A DNA stretch of 64,000 nucleotides from UBA7672 sp040398465. GTDB taxonomy: Bacteria > Pseudomonadota > Alphaproteobacteria > Caulobacterales > Hyphomonadaceae. Made by a program: the position numbers and the translations under genes. Below, piece by piece: positions 46,235 through 54,953 of the stretch (its first letter is position 1; each line of letters begins with the position of its first letter). Under the pieces are notes generated by a model. That model had not been told where the DNA came from, did no database searches, and saw nothing but the letters and a program-made list of their open reading frames with translations. Location: contig JBBAUA010000008.1 of assembly GCA_040398465.1 (NCBI GenBank), forward strand, positions 20,719 through 84,718. The letters are read 5' to 3'.

Positions 46235-47062
46235 CTATTCGCGGCCTTCCATCTCGGCGGCCTGGCGGTGCAGGCGGGCGATGCGGCGTTCGGTGGGCGG
46301 ATGCGAAGCCGACGTGGTGCGGCGCGGGCCCTGGAGCGGGTCGATGACGAAGGCGTGCGCCGTCGCCGGCGAGCGCTCCGCAAGCGGGTTCAGCAGCGAA
46401 GACGTGTGCCGCTCGAGCTTCAGCAGCGCATTGGCGAGGTTCACCGGGGCGCCGCAGATCTCGCCGGCGTGCTTGTCGGCGGCATATTCGCGGGCGTGGC
46501 TCTGGCCGACGCGGGCGATGAGCCCCGAGACAACGCGGGAGACGCGCTTGCGCTGGCCGAACGGATAGGCGATCGAGCCGAAGATCGTCGTCAGCACGAC
46601 AGACAATGCCGAACAGATGCCCATCGCCAGCGCGTCGCCGCGCTTCACATGCGCCAGTTCGTGCGCCACGACGGCCGAAACCTCGGCGCGGGACAGCGTC
46701 TTGAGGAGGCCGTCAGTAACCGCGATCGAGGCATGGTTGGTGTCACGGCCGGCCACGAACGCGTTGGGCTGGAAGGCGTCGATGATGTAGGTGCGGGGGC
46801 GCGGCATGTTGGCCTTCATCGCCAGCCGGTCGCAGTCGGCGACAAAGGCGCGGATCATCGGGGATGCGTCGTCGGACGACACTTCCCTTGCATTGTGGAG
46901 TTTGAGCACGATCTTCTCGGCGTACCAGAAGACAACGAGGTGGAAGCCGAGGGCGACCAGCGCGCCGATCAGCGCCCCGTCTCGTCCGGCGATCCACCAT
47001 CCCAGCCCCGCAAAGGCGAGGTGGATCAACAGCATCAGTCCGGCGGCCTTGAAATAGCTCAT
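46235..47062 (-). CDS. htpX: Zinc metalloprotease HtpX
   Basis: An M48 membrane protease that degrades damaged membrane proteins and overlaps in role with FtsH. The 275-residue protein has two N-terminal helices (about 7-24 and 30-48), the zinc motif HELAH at 134-138, two more hydrophobic segments near 143-165, and SHAREYAADKHAGEI with the third zinc ligand Glu. The C-terminus has the family's THPPTERRIARL-like stretch (SHPPTERRIARL). GAGAG precedes the ATG at 47062. The open frame reaching 47359 overlaps the DUF1674 gene and is not used. Confidence 0.95.
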   Translation of the reverse strand: MSYFKAAGLMLLIHLAFAGLGWWIAGRDGALIGALVALGFHLVVFWYAEKIVLKLHNAREVSSDDASPMIRAFVADCDRLAMKANMPRPRTYIIDAFQPNAFVAGRDTNHASIAVTDGLLKTLSRAEVSAVVAHELAHVKRGDALAMGICSALSVVLTTIFGSIAYPFGQRKRVSRVVSGLIARVGQSHAREYAADKHAGEICGAPVNLANALLKLERHTSSLLNPLAERSPATAHAFVIDPLQGPRRTTSASHPPTERRIARLHRQAAEMEGRE

Positions 47063-47165
47063 GGAAGCTCTCTCACGCGATAAGTCGTCCCTCCGACGGG
47101 GAGGTTTGGTGATCTTGGTAAAAGCTTTCTTTCCAAATCCGAAAAAATTGGTGAACGTGGCTCCG

Positions 47166-47432
47166 ATGAAAAATGAAACCGGACAATCAGACGACGCGCC
47201 TGAGGCATCCGACTCCGAGGGTGAATCCGCAGCGCTTGTGGCGACTATTCCCGGCGCAGCGCCCGGAAAAGTGCTGAGCCCGGAGGCGATCCGCGCGCTC
47301 GAGGAAGCCGATGCGCGGCGCCAGGCCGCAGCTCCACGCGACATTCCCGCCGAGATCAATGGCCGCCGCGAGGGGGAGGAACCGACGCGCTATGGCGATT
47401 GGGAGAAGAAGGGCCTCGCGGTCGATTTCTGA
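47166..47432 (+). CDS. DUF1674 (SDHAF4-like) small protein
   Basis: An 88-residue protein whose end, EINGRREGEEPTRYGDWEKKGLAVDF, fits the DUF1674 consensus. The eukaryotic member SDHAF4 helps assemble flavinated succinate dehydrogenase, and the bacterial proteins may do the same. The N-terminal 60 residues are acidic and low in complexity. The start is uncertain: the ATG at 47166 has no strong ribosome site, and in-frame start codons exist further upstream. The gene is divergent from htpX, a neighbourhood seen in other alphaproteobacteria. Confidence 0.85.
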   Translation: MKNETGQSDDAPEASDSEGESAALVATIPGAAPGKVLSPEAIRALEEADARRQAAAPRDIPAEINGRREGEEPTRYGDWEKKGLAVDF

Positions 47433-47549
47433 TTCACCATCGAAACCATCGCGGCGCTTGAGCGGGATTGCTCGAACGGGTTTGGCCCTTAACGATTGGG
47501 ACGGCACGAGCGCTGCATCGCGCGCCCGACAGAAGTCTGGAAGATTGCG

Positions 47550-47957
47550 ATGAAACTGCTCAGCCTCCTGGCCGCCGGCCTGATCGTTCTTTCCGCCGCG
47601 AGCCCGGCTTTTGCGGACGGACGCAACCGCAGGCCGCCGATTTCCGCCCCAACGCCGCCTCCGCTGCGTATTCCGCCGCCGACGCCGCCTTCGCCTCCTC
47701 CGGTTGCCTTGCCGCCGACGCCCATCAAATCCGGCCCGCCGCCGATCACCCTGCCGTCCGATTTTGGTACAGGCGGGGTCGGCATCGACATCAATGGCGG
47801 CTCGGGCGGCGGCAGCCGCGTGATCGTCATCGGCGGCTCATCTGCTCGCGCCCAGGCCTCGGCCGTATCGTTCGCCTATGCCAGCGCCACCGCGATCTCG
47901 TTCGGCGGCGGCAAGGGGCATGGCGGGGGCAAGGGCGGCGGCTGCGGCTGCAAATAG
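47550..47957 (+). CDS. Secreted Pro/Gly-rich protein of unknown function
   Basis: A 135-residue protein with a signal peptide (KLLSLLAAGLIVLSAASPAFA, cleavage at about 22). The mature chain opens with a polyproline region (about 28-65, repeats of PPP and PTPP), goes on with a Gly-rich and hydrophobic part (GGVGIDINGGSGGGSRVIVI), then an AYASATAISFGGGK stretch, and ends GGGCGCK. The C-terminal Cys pair could bind metal or crosslink. I recognise no family. The gene ends one base from the convergent glk stop. A GGAAG site supports the ATG. Confidence 0.6.
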   Translation: MKLLSLLAAGLIVLSAASPAFADGRNRRPPISAPTPPPLRIPPPTPPSPPPVALPPTPIKSGPPPITLPSDFGTGGVGIDINGGSGGGSRVIVIGGSSARAQASAVSFAYASATAISFGGGKGHGGGKGGGCGCK

Positions 47958-47958
47958 C

Positions 47959-48933
47959 CTAGAGCCAGTCGCGCGCCTGCTCGTCCAGCCAGAGATGGGC
48001 GGCGCCCGTAAGCGGCGCGCCTTCCGAAACGATGAGATTGATAGGGATTGGTTCCACCAGCCCAGAGCGCACCCCACGCTGGTAGAAGCGGTCGAGCGAG
48101 GCGCGCTCGCTCAGCCACGGTTCAAGGTGCTGTGACACCCCGCCAGCAATGAAGACGCCGCCCGTGGCGTTGGCGACCAGCGCCAGATTGCCCATCGCCG
48201 TCATGACCGTGCGAGCGCGCAAGCGGCAGAATTCGAGCGGCACGGTATCCCCCGCCTTCGCCGCGTCGATCAGCTCCGCCTGCGAGAGCGGCTTCGACGT
48301 CTCGCCCATCACTGCATACATGGCATCGCGCGTGCCAGCGAAACCGACGCCGGCCGTGACGGACTCGTTCGAGACATAGCCCTCGGTCTTCCTCAGATGT
48401 TCAGCCAGTTTCCATTCGATGTCAGTCTGCGGACTGAAGGCCTGGTGTCCGCCTTCACCGCCGACGACGATCCAGCCGTGCCCGGACCATCTCAGCACGC
48501 CGATGCCGAAACCCGTGCCCGGACCGCCAATGGCGATCGATCCGCGCGGATCGGGACGGCCGGGCGCGATCGGACGCAAATGGTCAGGCGTGAGTTCTGG
48601 CGCAGAGCGGGCCATGGCGTAGAAGTCGTTGACGGCGACGATGCGCGACAGACCTAGCCTTGATCGGACCGCTGCGAGATCGACCGTCCAGCCGCGATTG
48701 AGAAGCTCGACGCGGTCCTGCTCCACGACGCCGGCAAATCCGAATGCCGCGCCTGTCAGCTCAGGCCTTGCTTGCGAGAGGTAGGCATCGAGCGCAGCTT
48801 CGAATGACGGAAACGTGGCGCCGGGACGCTTCCAGATGTCCGAAACGCTGACGCGCCCGTTATCGGCATGCGCCAGAGCAAAGCGGACATTCGTCCCACC
48901 CGCATCGCCCACCAGGATTGCATCGTACCTCAT
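47959..48933 (-). CDS. glk: Glucokinase
   Basis: Phosphorylates glucose with ATP to glucose-6-phosphate. The 324-residue protein belongs to the proteobacterial Glk family: ATP phosphate-1 loop GDAGGTNVRFALA (9-21), catalytic Asp in AVNDFYAMA (about 101), GGPGTGFGIGVL, the HQAFSPQTD segment and the C-terminal VFIAGGVSQHLEPWL. It is not of the ROK type, since the ROK Cys-rich motif is absent. It stands alone with no Entner-Doudoroff genes near. Confidence 0.93.
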   Translation of the reverse strand: MRYDAILVGDAGGTNVRFALAHADNGRVSVSDIWKRPGATFPSFEAALDAYLSQARPELTGAAFGFAGVVEQDRVELLNRGWTVDLAAVRSRLGLSRIVAVNDFYAMARSAPELTPDHLRPIAPGRPDPRGSIAIGGPGTGFGIGVLRWSGHGWIVVGGEGGHQAFSPQTDIEWKLAEHLRKTEGYVSNESVTAGVGFAGTRDAMYAVMGETSKPLSQAELIDAAKAGDTVPLEFCRLRARTVMTAMGNLALVANATGGVFIAGGVSQHLEPWLSERASLDRFYQRGVRSGLVEPIPINLIVSEGAPLTGAAHLWLDEQARDWL

Positions 48934-49085
48934 TGTCGAACCTTAGCCGTCGCTGGGTCCTCTCAGCAACATGGGCGCGTGAATGCCGCATCACCGGGAA
49001 TTTCATGGCGTCGCGGTATACGCTCCGCAATGCTCCGACCTATCTGAGAACTGACAATCCATCCGCGAGAGGAACCCCCCGCACG

Positions 49086-50741
49086 ATGCCCCACGGGACA
49101 CCGCTGATCTCCCTTTTGACCGTCGGCCTGGGCTTTGCCTTCGTGTTCGGGATGATTGCGACCCGTCTGCGGCTGTCGCCGCTGGTTGGCTATCTCATTG
49201 CGGGCGTCGTGATCGGGCCTTTCACGCCCGGCTTCGTTGGGGACGCGGACCTCGCGAGCGAACTGGCCGAAATCGGCGTGATCCTGCTGATGTTCGGGGT
49301 GGGGCTTCATTTCTCGCTGGACGATCTTCTGTCCGTGCGCGCCATCGCCCTGCCCGGCGCGCTTGCGCAGATCGCCGTCGCGACCCTGCTGGGCGTCGGC
49401 ATGGGCTACCTGATGGACTGGACGCTCGAGGCCGGCATCGTGTTCGGCCTCGCCCTCTCCGTCGCCTCCACTGTCGTGCTGCTGCGAGCGCTGCAGGAAC
49501 GGCGCGTCGTGCAGACCGAGAAGGGCAAGATCGCGGTCGGCTGGCTGATCGTCGAGGACCTCGCGATGGTGCTGGCCCTTGTGCTGCTGCCGACCTGGGC
49601 GGGCATCCGCGACCAGATGTCGGAGGCGGCGGGCGGCTTCGGCTGGGCGCAGGTTCAGGAGATCGGCTGGGCGTTGCTGCTGACGCTGGGCAAGGTGGGC
49701 GCGTTCATCGTCCTCATGCTGGTGGTGGGCAAGCGGCTGATCCCGTGGATCCTGCAGCGCGTCGTCCATCTTGGCTCGCGGGAACTGTTCCGGCTGGCCG
49801 TTCTGGCGATTGCGCTGGGCGTGGCCCTTGGCGCATCGGAGCTCTTTGGCGTCTCCTTCGCGCTCGGCGCGTTCTTCGCCGGCATGATCATGGGCGAGAG
49901 CGAGCTCTCGCAGCAGGCCGCCAACGAGACGCTGCCGCTGCGCGATGCGTTCGCTGTGCTGTTCTTCGTCTCCGTTGGCATGCTGTTCGACCCGATGACG
50001 CTGGTGCGTGATCCGTGGCCGCTGCTCGGCGCGCTGGCGATTGTCGTCATCGGCAAGTCGGTCGCTGCGGTGCTGATCATGAGCATGTTCAAGCAGCCGC
50101 GAGATTCCTCGGCGCTGATTGCGGCGAGCCTCGCGCAGATCGGCGAATTCTCCATCATCCTGGCTGGGCTCGGCGTTGGTCTTGGCATGCTGCCGGAGGA
50201 AGGCCGCGACCTGATCCTTGGCGCCGCCATCCTCTCCATTGTGCTGAACCCCCTTGTCTTCCTGGTGGCCGACAGATTCGTTCCCAAGGCTGGGGCGGCC
50301 GAACCGGAGCCGCTAAAGCCGGGGCGTTACGGCCGCGCCATCATCGTGGGCCATGGCCGGGTCGGCTCGCGCATCTCGCTCGCGCTGCGCCAGGCGCGCG
50401 TCGAATACTCGGTGATCGAGGATCAGCAGGATGTGGTCGAGCGGCTCCACAGTGAAGGTGTGCCGGCAATCGCCGGCAACGCAGTCTCGATCGATGTCCT
50501 GAAGGCCGCGGCCGTCGAATCGGCGCAGCTGATCTATGTCACGGTCCCCGATGGGTTCGAGGCGGGCCGCATCGTCGAGATCGCACGCCAGCTCAATCCG
50601 GGTATCCGGATCTTCGCCCGATCGCACAGCGACGCCGAAATCGAACATCTCCGCACCTTTGGCGCCGACGTTATCGTGTCGGGCGAGCAGGAGATCGCCC
50701 TGGCGATGATCAACGCGACCAACCTCGCCCGGCCGGCGTGA
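49086..50741 (+). CDS. CPA2-family cation:proton antiporter with TrkA-N domain
   Basis: A 551-residue protein: a membrane domain of 12-13 helices (1-400) of the Na+/H+ exchanger family followed by a RCK/TrkA-N nucleotide-binding domain (about 415-545). The nucleotide loop is RAIIVGHGRVGSRISLAL. The layout matches YbaL/KefB-type potassium efflux proteins. The transport segment VEDLAMVLALVLLPT has the expected acidic pair region, and ALGAFFAGMIMGESE is typical. The ATG at 49086 is chosen because residues before it lack membrane character. The ion is inferred only. Confidence 0.93.
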   Translation: MPHGTPLISLLTVGLGFAFVFGMIATRLRLSPLVGYLIAGVVIGPFTPGFVGDADLASELAEIGVILLMFGVGLHFSLDDLLSVRAIALPGALAQIAVATLLGVGMGYLMDWTLEAGIVFGLALSVASTVVLLRALQERRVVQTEKGKIAVGWLIVEDLAMVLALVLLPTWAGIRDQMSEAAGGFGWAQVQEIGWALLLTLGKVGAFIVLMLVVGKRLIPWILQRVVHLGSRELFRLAVLAIALGVALGASELFGVSFALGAFFAGMIMGESELSQQAANETLPLRDAFAVLFFVSVGMLFDPMTLVRDPWPLLGALAIVVIGKSVAAVLIMSMFKQPRDSSALIAASLAQIGEFSIILAGLGVGLGMLPEEGRDLILGAAILSIVLNPLVFLVADRFVPKAGAAEPEPLKPGRYGRAIIVGHGRVGSRISLALRQARVEYSVIEDQQDVVERLHSEGVPAIAGNAVSIDVLKAAAVESAQLIYVTVPDGFEAGRIVEIARQLNPGIRIFARSHSDAEIEHLRTFGADVIVSGEQEIALAMINATNLARPA

Positions 50742-50812
50742 CAGTGTTCCAGCCCCTGTAACATGCCGCTGGATTCATTTGATTTTGAACCCGGCCCTGC
50801 CTAGGGGAAGGC

Positions 50813-51778
50813 ATGGCTCACGATCACGCCCTCGGCGCCCCGGCGCACAAGCACGCGCATTCCCATGCGCACGACCATGATCATGACCACGCCCACGATC
50901 ATCACCATGGCGGCGACGAGCATAACGCCTCGCGCATCGGCATTGCGGCGCTGCTGACCGGCGGGTTCATGGTCGTCGAGTTCGGCGGCGGAATCGTCTC
51001 GGGGTCGCTCGCCCTGCTTGCGGACGCCGGGCACATGCTGTCGGACTTCGGCGCGCTCGCGCTGGCGTGGATCGGGTTCCGCATGGCGCGGCGCCCGGCG
51101 ACGCTGCAGCGCACCTTTGGCTTCAGGCGCTTCCCGGTACTCGCCGCCTTCGTCAACGGCATGGCGCTGTTCCTGGTCGCAGCCTGGATCGTCTACGAGG
51201 CGGTCGTGCGGCTGAACGATCCGCATCCGGTAACGTCTGGCCTGATGCTGTGGATCGCGGTCGGCGGACTTGTCGTCAATCTCGCATCCTTCGCCGTGCT
51301 TCACGGCGCGGATCGCGACAACCTAAACGTGCGCGGCGCCCTGCTCCACGTCGCGGGCGACCTGCTGGGCTCGGTCGCGGCGATCGTCGCGGCAGTCATC
51401 ATCATGACAACGGGCTGGACGCCGGCGGACCCGATCCTGTCAGTGCTCGTTGCGCTCATCATCCTGCGCTCCGCCTGGAGCGTGACCGCACAAAGCGCAC
51501 ATATCCTTCTGGAGGGGGCGCCCGCAGGCGTTGACCTGGATCACGTCATCCACGACCTGGCCCACCATGTCGATGGTGTGACCGACATCCACCACGCTCA
51601 CCTGTGGTCCCTCGACGGGCGCCGCTCGATGATGACGCTGCACGCCCGCATCAGGGAAACTGCCGCTGGGCCGGACGTGATCGCGCGCATCAAGGCGCGT
51701 CTGAGCGAAGTGCACGGCATCGGCCATGCGACGGTAGAGATCGAGACAGACGCCTGCGCCGGCGCGGAGTGCGGGTGA
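50813..51778 (+). CDS. Cation diffusion facilitator (zinc exporter type)
   Basis: A 321-residue CDF transporter of the ZitB/CzcD class that exports Zn(II) or similar ions by proton exchange. There are 15 His among the first 38 residues, a likely metal-collecting tail. Six helices follow. The transport-site HxxxD pairs are seen as LLADAGHMLSD in helix 2 and LLHVAGDLLGS in helix 5. A C-terminal cytoplasmic domain (about 235-321) has His-rich HHAHLWSLDG. Promoter signals were not found. Its stop meets the stop of the convergent glycosyltransferase gene (TGATCA). Confidence 0.94.
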   Translation: MAHDHALGAPAHKHAHSHAHDHDHDHAHDHHHGGDEHNASRIGIAALLTGGFMVVEFGGGIVSGSLALLADAGHMLSDFGALALAWIGFRMARRPATLQRTFGFRRFPVLAAFVNGMALFLVAAWIVYEAVVRLNDPHPVTSGLMLWIAVGGLVVNLASFAVLHGADRDNLNVRGALLHVAGDLLGSVAAIVAAVIIMTTGWTPADPILSVLVALIILRSAWSVTAQSAHILLEGAPAGVDLDHVIHDLAHHVDGVTDIHHAHLWSLDGRRSMMTLHARIRETAAGPDVIARIKARLSEVHGIGHATVEIETDACAGAECG

Positions 51779-52711
51779 TCAGGCGGTTGCGGGCCTGGAC
51801 TTCGGCAGCCTGGCGGCGCCGTAGAGGCGCAGCTTGATGAAGGGGAACCACATCAGCTTGCCGACGCCCTCGACGAATTTCCGGTAAGCGAACGCGCGCC
51901 TTCTCGTCCTGGCGATGTAGCTGCCGAACGCGGCTGCGCCATAGACCATCATCTGGGCCGCGCCCACCGCCATCCAGAACGCAACGGCGGGGACGTTACG
52001 GCTTGGCCCCGTCCAGGCCTTTGTCGCGGGGCCCTGCCCGTAGGCGAAGGCGCGGCGCAGCGTGTAGGCCAGCGTGACGCGCGACGACTCGGGCGTTTCC
52101 CAGACCCAAGCCTCCGGCGCCCAGGCGAAGGTTGCGCCATTGGCTTCCATCGCCTGGAACAGGAGATCGTCCTCGCCCCCGATCTCGTTGCGGCTCGCCG
52201 AGAAGGGCTCGGGCGATGGCAGGGCGGCGCGGCGCATCAGGCTGCAGCCGCATCCGTAGTAGGTTCGGATCGCGCCTTCGGCGTGGTGCGCATCGCGTGC
52301 GAAGAACGCCTCGAAGTAGTCGCGATGATCGCTCGGGGGCTCGGACAGTTTTGTGCGCACGGGGCCGAACACGACATCGGCGCCGCTGTGTTTCTGCACG
52401 CGCAGCAACGCGCCAAGCCAGGATGGCGGCGCGATCTCGTCATCGTCGAGGAAGGCGATCAGGTCGCCACGCGCAAGGCGCAGGCCGGCATTGCGCGCGT
52501 TGGCGACGCCCGCGCTCGGTTCATGCACGACGGTGATGCGTGGATCGGTGAGCGCGCGCAGGGGCATCATGGCTGACCCCGCTGGGTCGTTGTCGACGAG
52601 CACGATCTCGAAGGCGGCGCTACAGGTCTGGGCGAGCGCTGACCGGGCCGCCGCGACGGCGCTCGCGGGCCTGCGGAAGGTCGGGATGATGATCGAAACC
52701 GCCGGCGTCAT
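51779..52711 (-). CDS. Family 2 glycosyltransferase
   Basis: A 310-residue GT-A glycosyltransferase. The nucleotide-sugar fold starts SIIIPTFRRPASAVAAARSAL, with the metal motif FLDDDEIAPPSWL (about 90-102) and the later acceptor/catalytic segment GGEDDLLFQAMEANGATFAW. The C-terminal third contains hydrophobic stretches that would attach it to the membrane (VAFWMAVGAAQMMVYGAAAFG). Donor and acceptor are unknown. The ATG at 52711 is chosen; earlier ones at 52720 and 52729 are possible. Confidence 0.9.
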   Translation of the reverse strand: MTPAVSIIIPTFRRPASAVAAARSALAQTCSAAFEIVLVDNDPAGSAMMPLRALTDPRITVVHEPSAGVANARNAGLRLARGDLIAFLDDDEIAPPSWLGALLRVQKHSGADVVFGPVRTKLSEPPSDHRDYFEAFFARDAHHAEGAIRTYYGCGCSLMRRAALPSPEPFSASRNEIGGEDDLLFQAMEANGATFAWAPEAWVWETPESSRVTLAYTLRRAFAYGQGPATKAWTGPSRNVPAVAFWMAVGAAQMMVYGAAAFGSYIARTRRRAFAYRKFVEGVGKLMWFPFIKLRLYGAARLPKSRPATA

Positions 52712-52764
52712 GCCCGGCATTGTATGCAAGCGGGGTTGCGGGGTCGTTTACGCGACTGCGACAG

Positions 52765-53286
52765 TTATGAGACAGGCCGCTGGATCGAGGCGGACAGATT
52801 CTCTGACACTTGCCGTGCGTCGAACGCATTGGCGTCGCCGCCCTTCGGTCCGCGGCTCATGACGATCTCGGCGAACGCCTCGTAGCGCGTCACCTCGTCA
52901 TAGCGCGCAGGCGAGGACATGAACGGGTCCCAGGCATGCACCCAGCCCCAGCGCGGGGAGAAGTACATGTAGGAAAACCGGGAGTAGCCGCCGGTGCGCC
53001 GGATATCGCGGTCCTTGTCGGTGTCGCGGCTGACGATGGTGAAGGTGTCGTAGCCGGACTGCAGGGTCAGTTCGGCCGCGCGGTAGAGAAGATAGTTCTC
53101 GACGGTCTCGCGGCCCGTGAGCGAATTGCCCTTGAACGAGATACGGTAGCGTTCCGATTCAATCTTCTGTTCCGAGTAGCCGCGATCGTAGCCTGCAGCT
53201 GGCTGATAGGGCGTGGGGCCAGCCGAACAGGCGGCAAGGCCGGTCACAGCTGCAACCATGGCGACGGCAAGGGTTTTTCTGAGCAT
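52765..53286 (-). CDS. CC0125/CC1285-family lipoprotein
   Basis: A 173-residue lipoprotein: lipobox TGLAAC with Cys at about 20. The mature part shows PYQPAAGYDRGYSEQKIESERYRISFKGNS and TVENYLLYRAAELTLQSGYDTF, the signature of the CC0125/CC1285 family known from Caulobacter and relatives. The function is unknown; the family is envelope-located. The start at 53286 places the lipobox correctly; the longer open frame adds basic residues ahead of the signal. Confidence 0.9.
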   Translation of the reverse strand: MLRKTLAVAMVAAVTGLAACSAGPTPYQPAAGYDRGYSEQKIESERYRISFKGNSLTGRETVENYLLYRAAELTLQSGYDTFTIVSRDTDKDRDIRRTGGYSRFSYMYFSPRWGWVHAWDPFMSSPARYDEVTRYEAFAEIVMSRGPKGGDANAFDARQVSENLSASIQRPVS

Positions 53287-53353
53287 CGGCGGCCTCCTGA
53301 GGCGCAATTCCACACCCTTTCAGATAGGAAGGCAAACCTGAACGGCAAATGAG

Positions 53354-53384
53354 CAGGCCGGCCCGCGTGCAGCGGACCGGCCTG
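53354..53384 (-). terminator. Hairpin downstream of the aldehyde dehydrogenase gene
   Basis: CAGGCCGG (53354-53361) pairs with CCGGCCTG (53377-53384), and after one mismatch CCGC (53363-53366) pairs with GCGG (53372-53375). The minus strand has only a weak CTCATTT after the stem, while the plus strand has four Ts. It is placed to end the aldehyde dehydrogenase transcript. Confidence 0.6.
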
Positions 53385-53412
53385 TTTTCGAACGATTTCA
53401 GCTTGCCGAGGG

Positions 53413-54843
53413 TTAAGCGGTTGCGAAGCCGAAGACCGACTTGGTCTCGAGGAATTCGTGGATGCCTTCCACGCCCCACTCGCGGCCATTGCCCGACTGC
53501 TTGAAGCCGCCGAAGGGCATGGTCTGGTCGGAGCCGGCGCCGTTGACGTGCACCATGCCGGTGCGCAGCTGGCGTGCGACTTTCTGCGCGTGTTCCTGTT
53601 CGCCCTGGACGTAGCCGGAGAGGCCATAGACCGTGTCATTGGCCATGGCGATCGCCTGCTCTTCGGTGTCGTACGGCAGGATGCAAAGCACCGGCCCGAA
53701 GATTTCCTCGACGGCTATCGTCATGTCGTTGCGCACGTCGGCGAACACGGTGGGCTTCACATAGTAGCCGCGGTTGAGACCGTCGGGACGGCCGAGGCCG
53801 CCGGTGACGAGGGTGGCGCCTTCTTCGATACCTTTCTTGATGAGGCCCTGGATCTTGTTCCACTGGGCTTCGGAGACGACGGGGCCGATAGCGCCCTTCT
53901 CTGCGGTCGCCGGGTCCTGCACCTTCACCGCCTCTGCCGTCGCCTTGGCGATCGCCTTGGCTTCCTCGTTCTTGGCGCGCGGCACGAACATGCGCGAGGG
54001 CGCGTTGCAGCTCTGGCCGGTGTTGGTCATCATCTGCATGACGCCGGATTTCACAGCCTTGGTGAGGTCAGCGTCGTCGAGCACGATGTTGGCCGACTTG
54101 CCGCCGAGTTCCTGCGCGACGCGCTTGACCGTAGGGGCAGCAGCCTGCGCGACCAGCACGCCGGCGCGGGTGGAGCCGGTGAACGACATCATGTCGACAT
54201 CCGGGTGAGCCGAGAGCGCTGCGCCAACGCCAGGTCCATCGCCATTGACGAGGTTGAACACGCCTTTCGGCACGCCCGCTTCATGCATGATCTCGGCGAA
54301 GATGATGGCGTCGATCGGCGCGATCTCGGACGGCTTCAGCACCATGGTGCAGCCGGCGGCGATGGCGGGAGCGACCTTGCAGGCGATCTGGTTCTGCGGC
54401 CAGTTCCACGGCGTGATGAAACCGCAGACGCCGATCGGCTCTTTGCGGATCAGGTGCTTGCCGCGACGCTCTTCGAACTCGAAGGTGCGGAGGTAGGCGG
54501 CGGCCTGCATCAGGTGGCCAAGACCAGACGGGGCCTGGGCTGCCTGCGACAGCCACATTGGCGCGCCCATTTCCTCGGAGACGGCTGTCGCCATATCGGC
54601 GAGGCGCTTGCCGTAAATCGCGATGATCTTGTCGAGCAGGTCGGCGCGGTATTCCTTCGTGGTCGCGGCGAAGGCCGGGAACGCGGCCTTGGCGGCGGCG
54701 ACCGCCTTGTCGACGTCCGCCTTGGAGCCGAGCGAGATGCGGGCGTAGCTTTCCTCGGTGGCCGGGTTCTGGACTTCCAGCGTGCGCGGGGTCACCGGGT
54801 CGACCCACTCGCCGTTGATGTAGAATTTCAGGTAGTCGCGCAT
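53413..54843 (-). CDS. NAD(P)-dependent aldehyde dehydrogenase
   Basis: A 476-residue ALDH-superfamily enzyme that oxidises aldehydes to carboxylic acids. The catalytic residues are E245 (AQELGGKSAN) and C279 (NTGQSCNAP), and the fold landmark ITPWNWPQNQIACKVAPAIAAGCTMVLKPSE is complete, as is EEIFGPVLCILPYD. It resembles broad-range aldehyde dehydrogenases; the substrate is not determined. AGGAGA precedes the ATG. A hairpin terminator follows it. The divergent or same-strand esterase gene upstream could be functionally linked but is separated by about 110 bp. Confidence 0.95.
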   Translation of the reverse strand: MRDYLKFYINGEWVDPVTPRTLEVQNPATEESYARISLGSKADVDKAVAAAKAAFPAFAATTKEYRADLLDKIIAIYGKRLADMATAVSEEMGAPMWLSQAAQAPSGLGHLMQAAAYLRTFEFEERRGKHLIRKEPIGVCGFITPWNWPQNQIACKVAPAIAAGCTMVLKPSEIAPIDAIIFAEIMHEAGVPKGVFNLVNGDGPGVGAALSAHPDVDMMSFTGSTRAGVLVAQAAAPTVKRVAQELGGKSANIVLDDADLTKAVKSGVMQMMTNTGQSCNAPSRMFVPRAKNEEAKAIAKATAEAVKVQDPATAEKGAIGPVVSEAQWNKIQGLIKKGIEEGATLVTGGLGRPDGLNRGYYVKPTVFADVRNDMTIAVEEIFGPVLCILPYDTEEQAIAMANDTVYGLSGYVQGEQEHAQKVARQLRTGMVHVNGAGSDQTMPFGGFKQSGNGREWGVEGIHEFLETKSVFGFATA

Positions 54844-54953
54844 GGGATTCTCCTGGTCGAAATCTGGCCGGACCATGTGCGGCCGGAACACGGGGTTGGG
54901 CTCTAGATAGTCGATGTCGTGGCGGATTGGGAGGGCCGGCTGTGCGCCTCGAA

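Noticed and set aside
53458..54906. 482-codon plus-strand open frame over the aldehyde dehydrogenase
   Set aside because: It mirrors a strong ALDH gene on the other strand; its sequence is rich in Gly, Arg, His and Asp without motifs.
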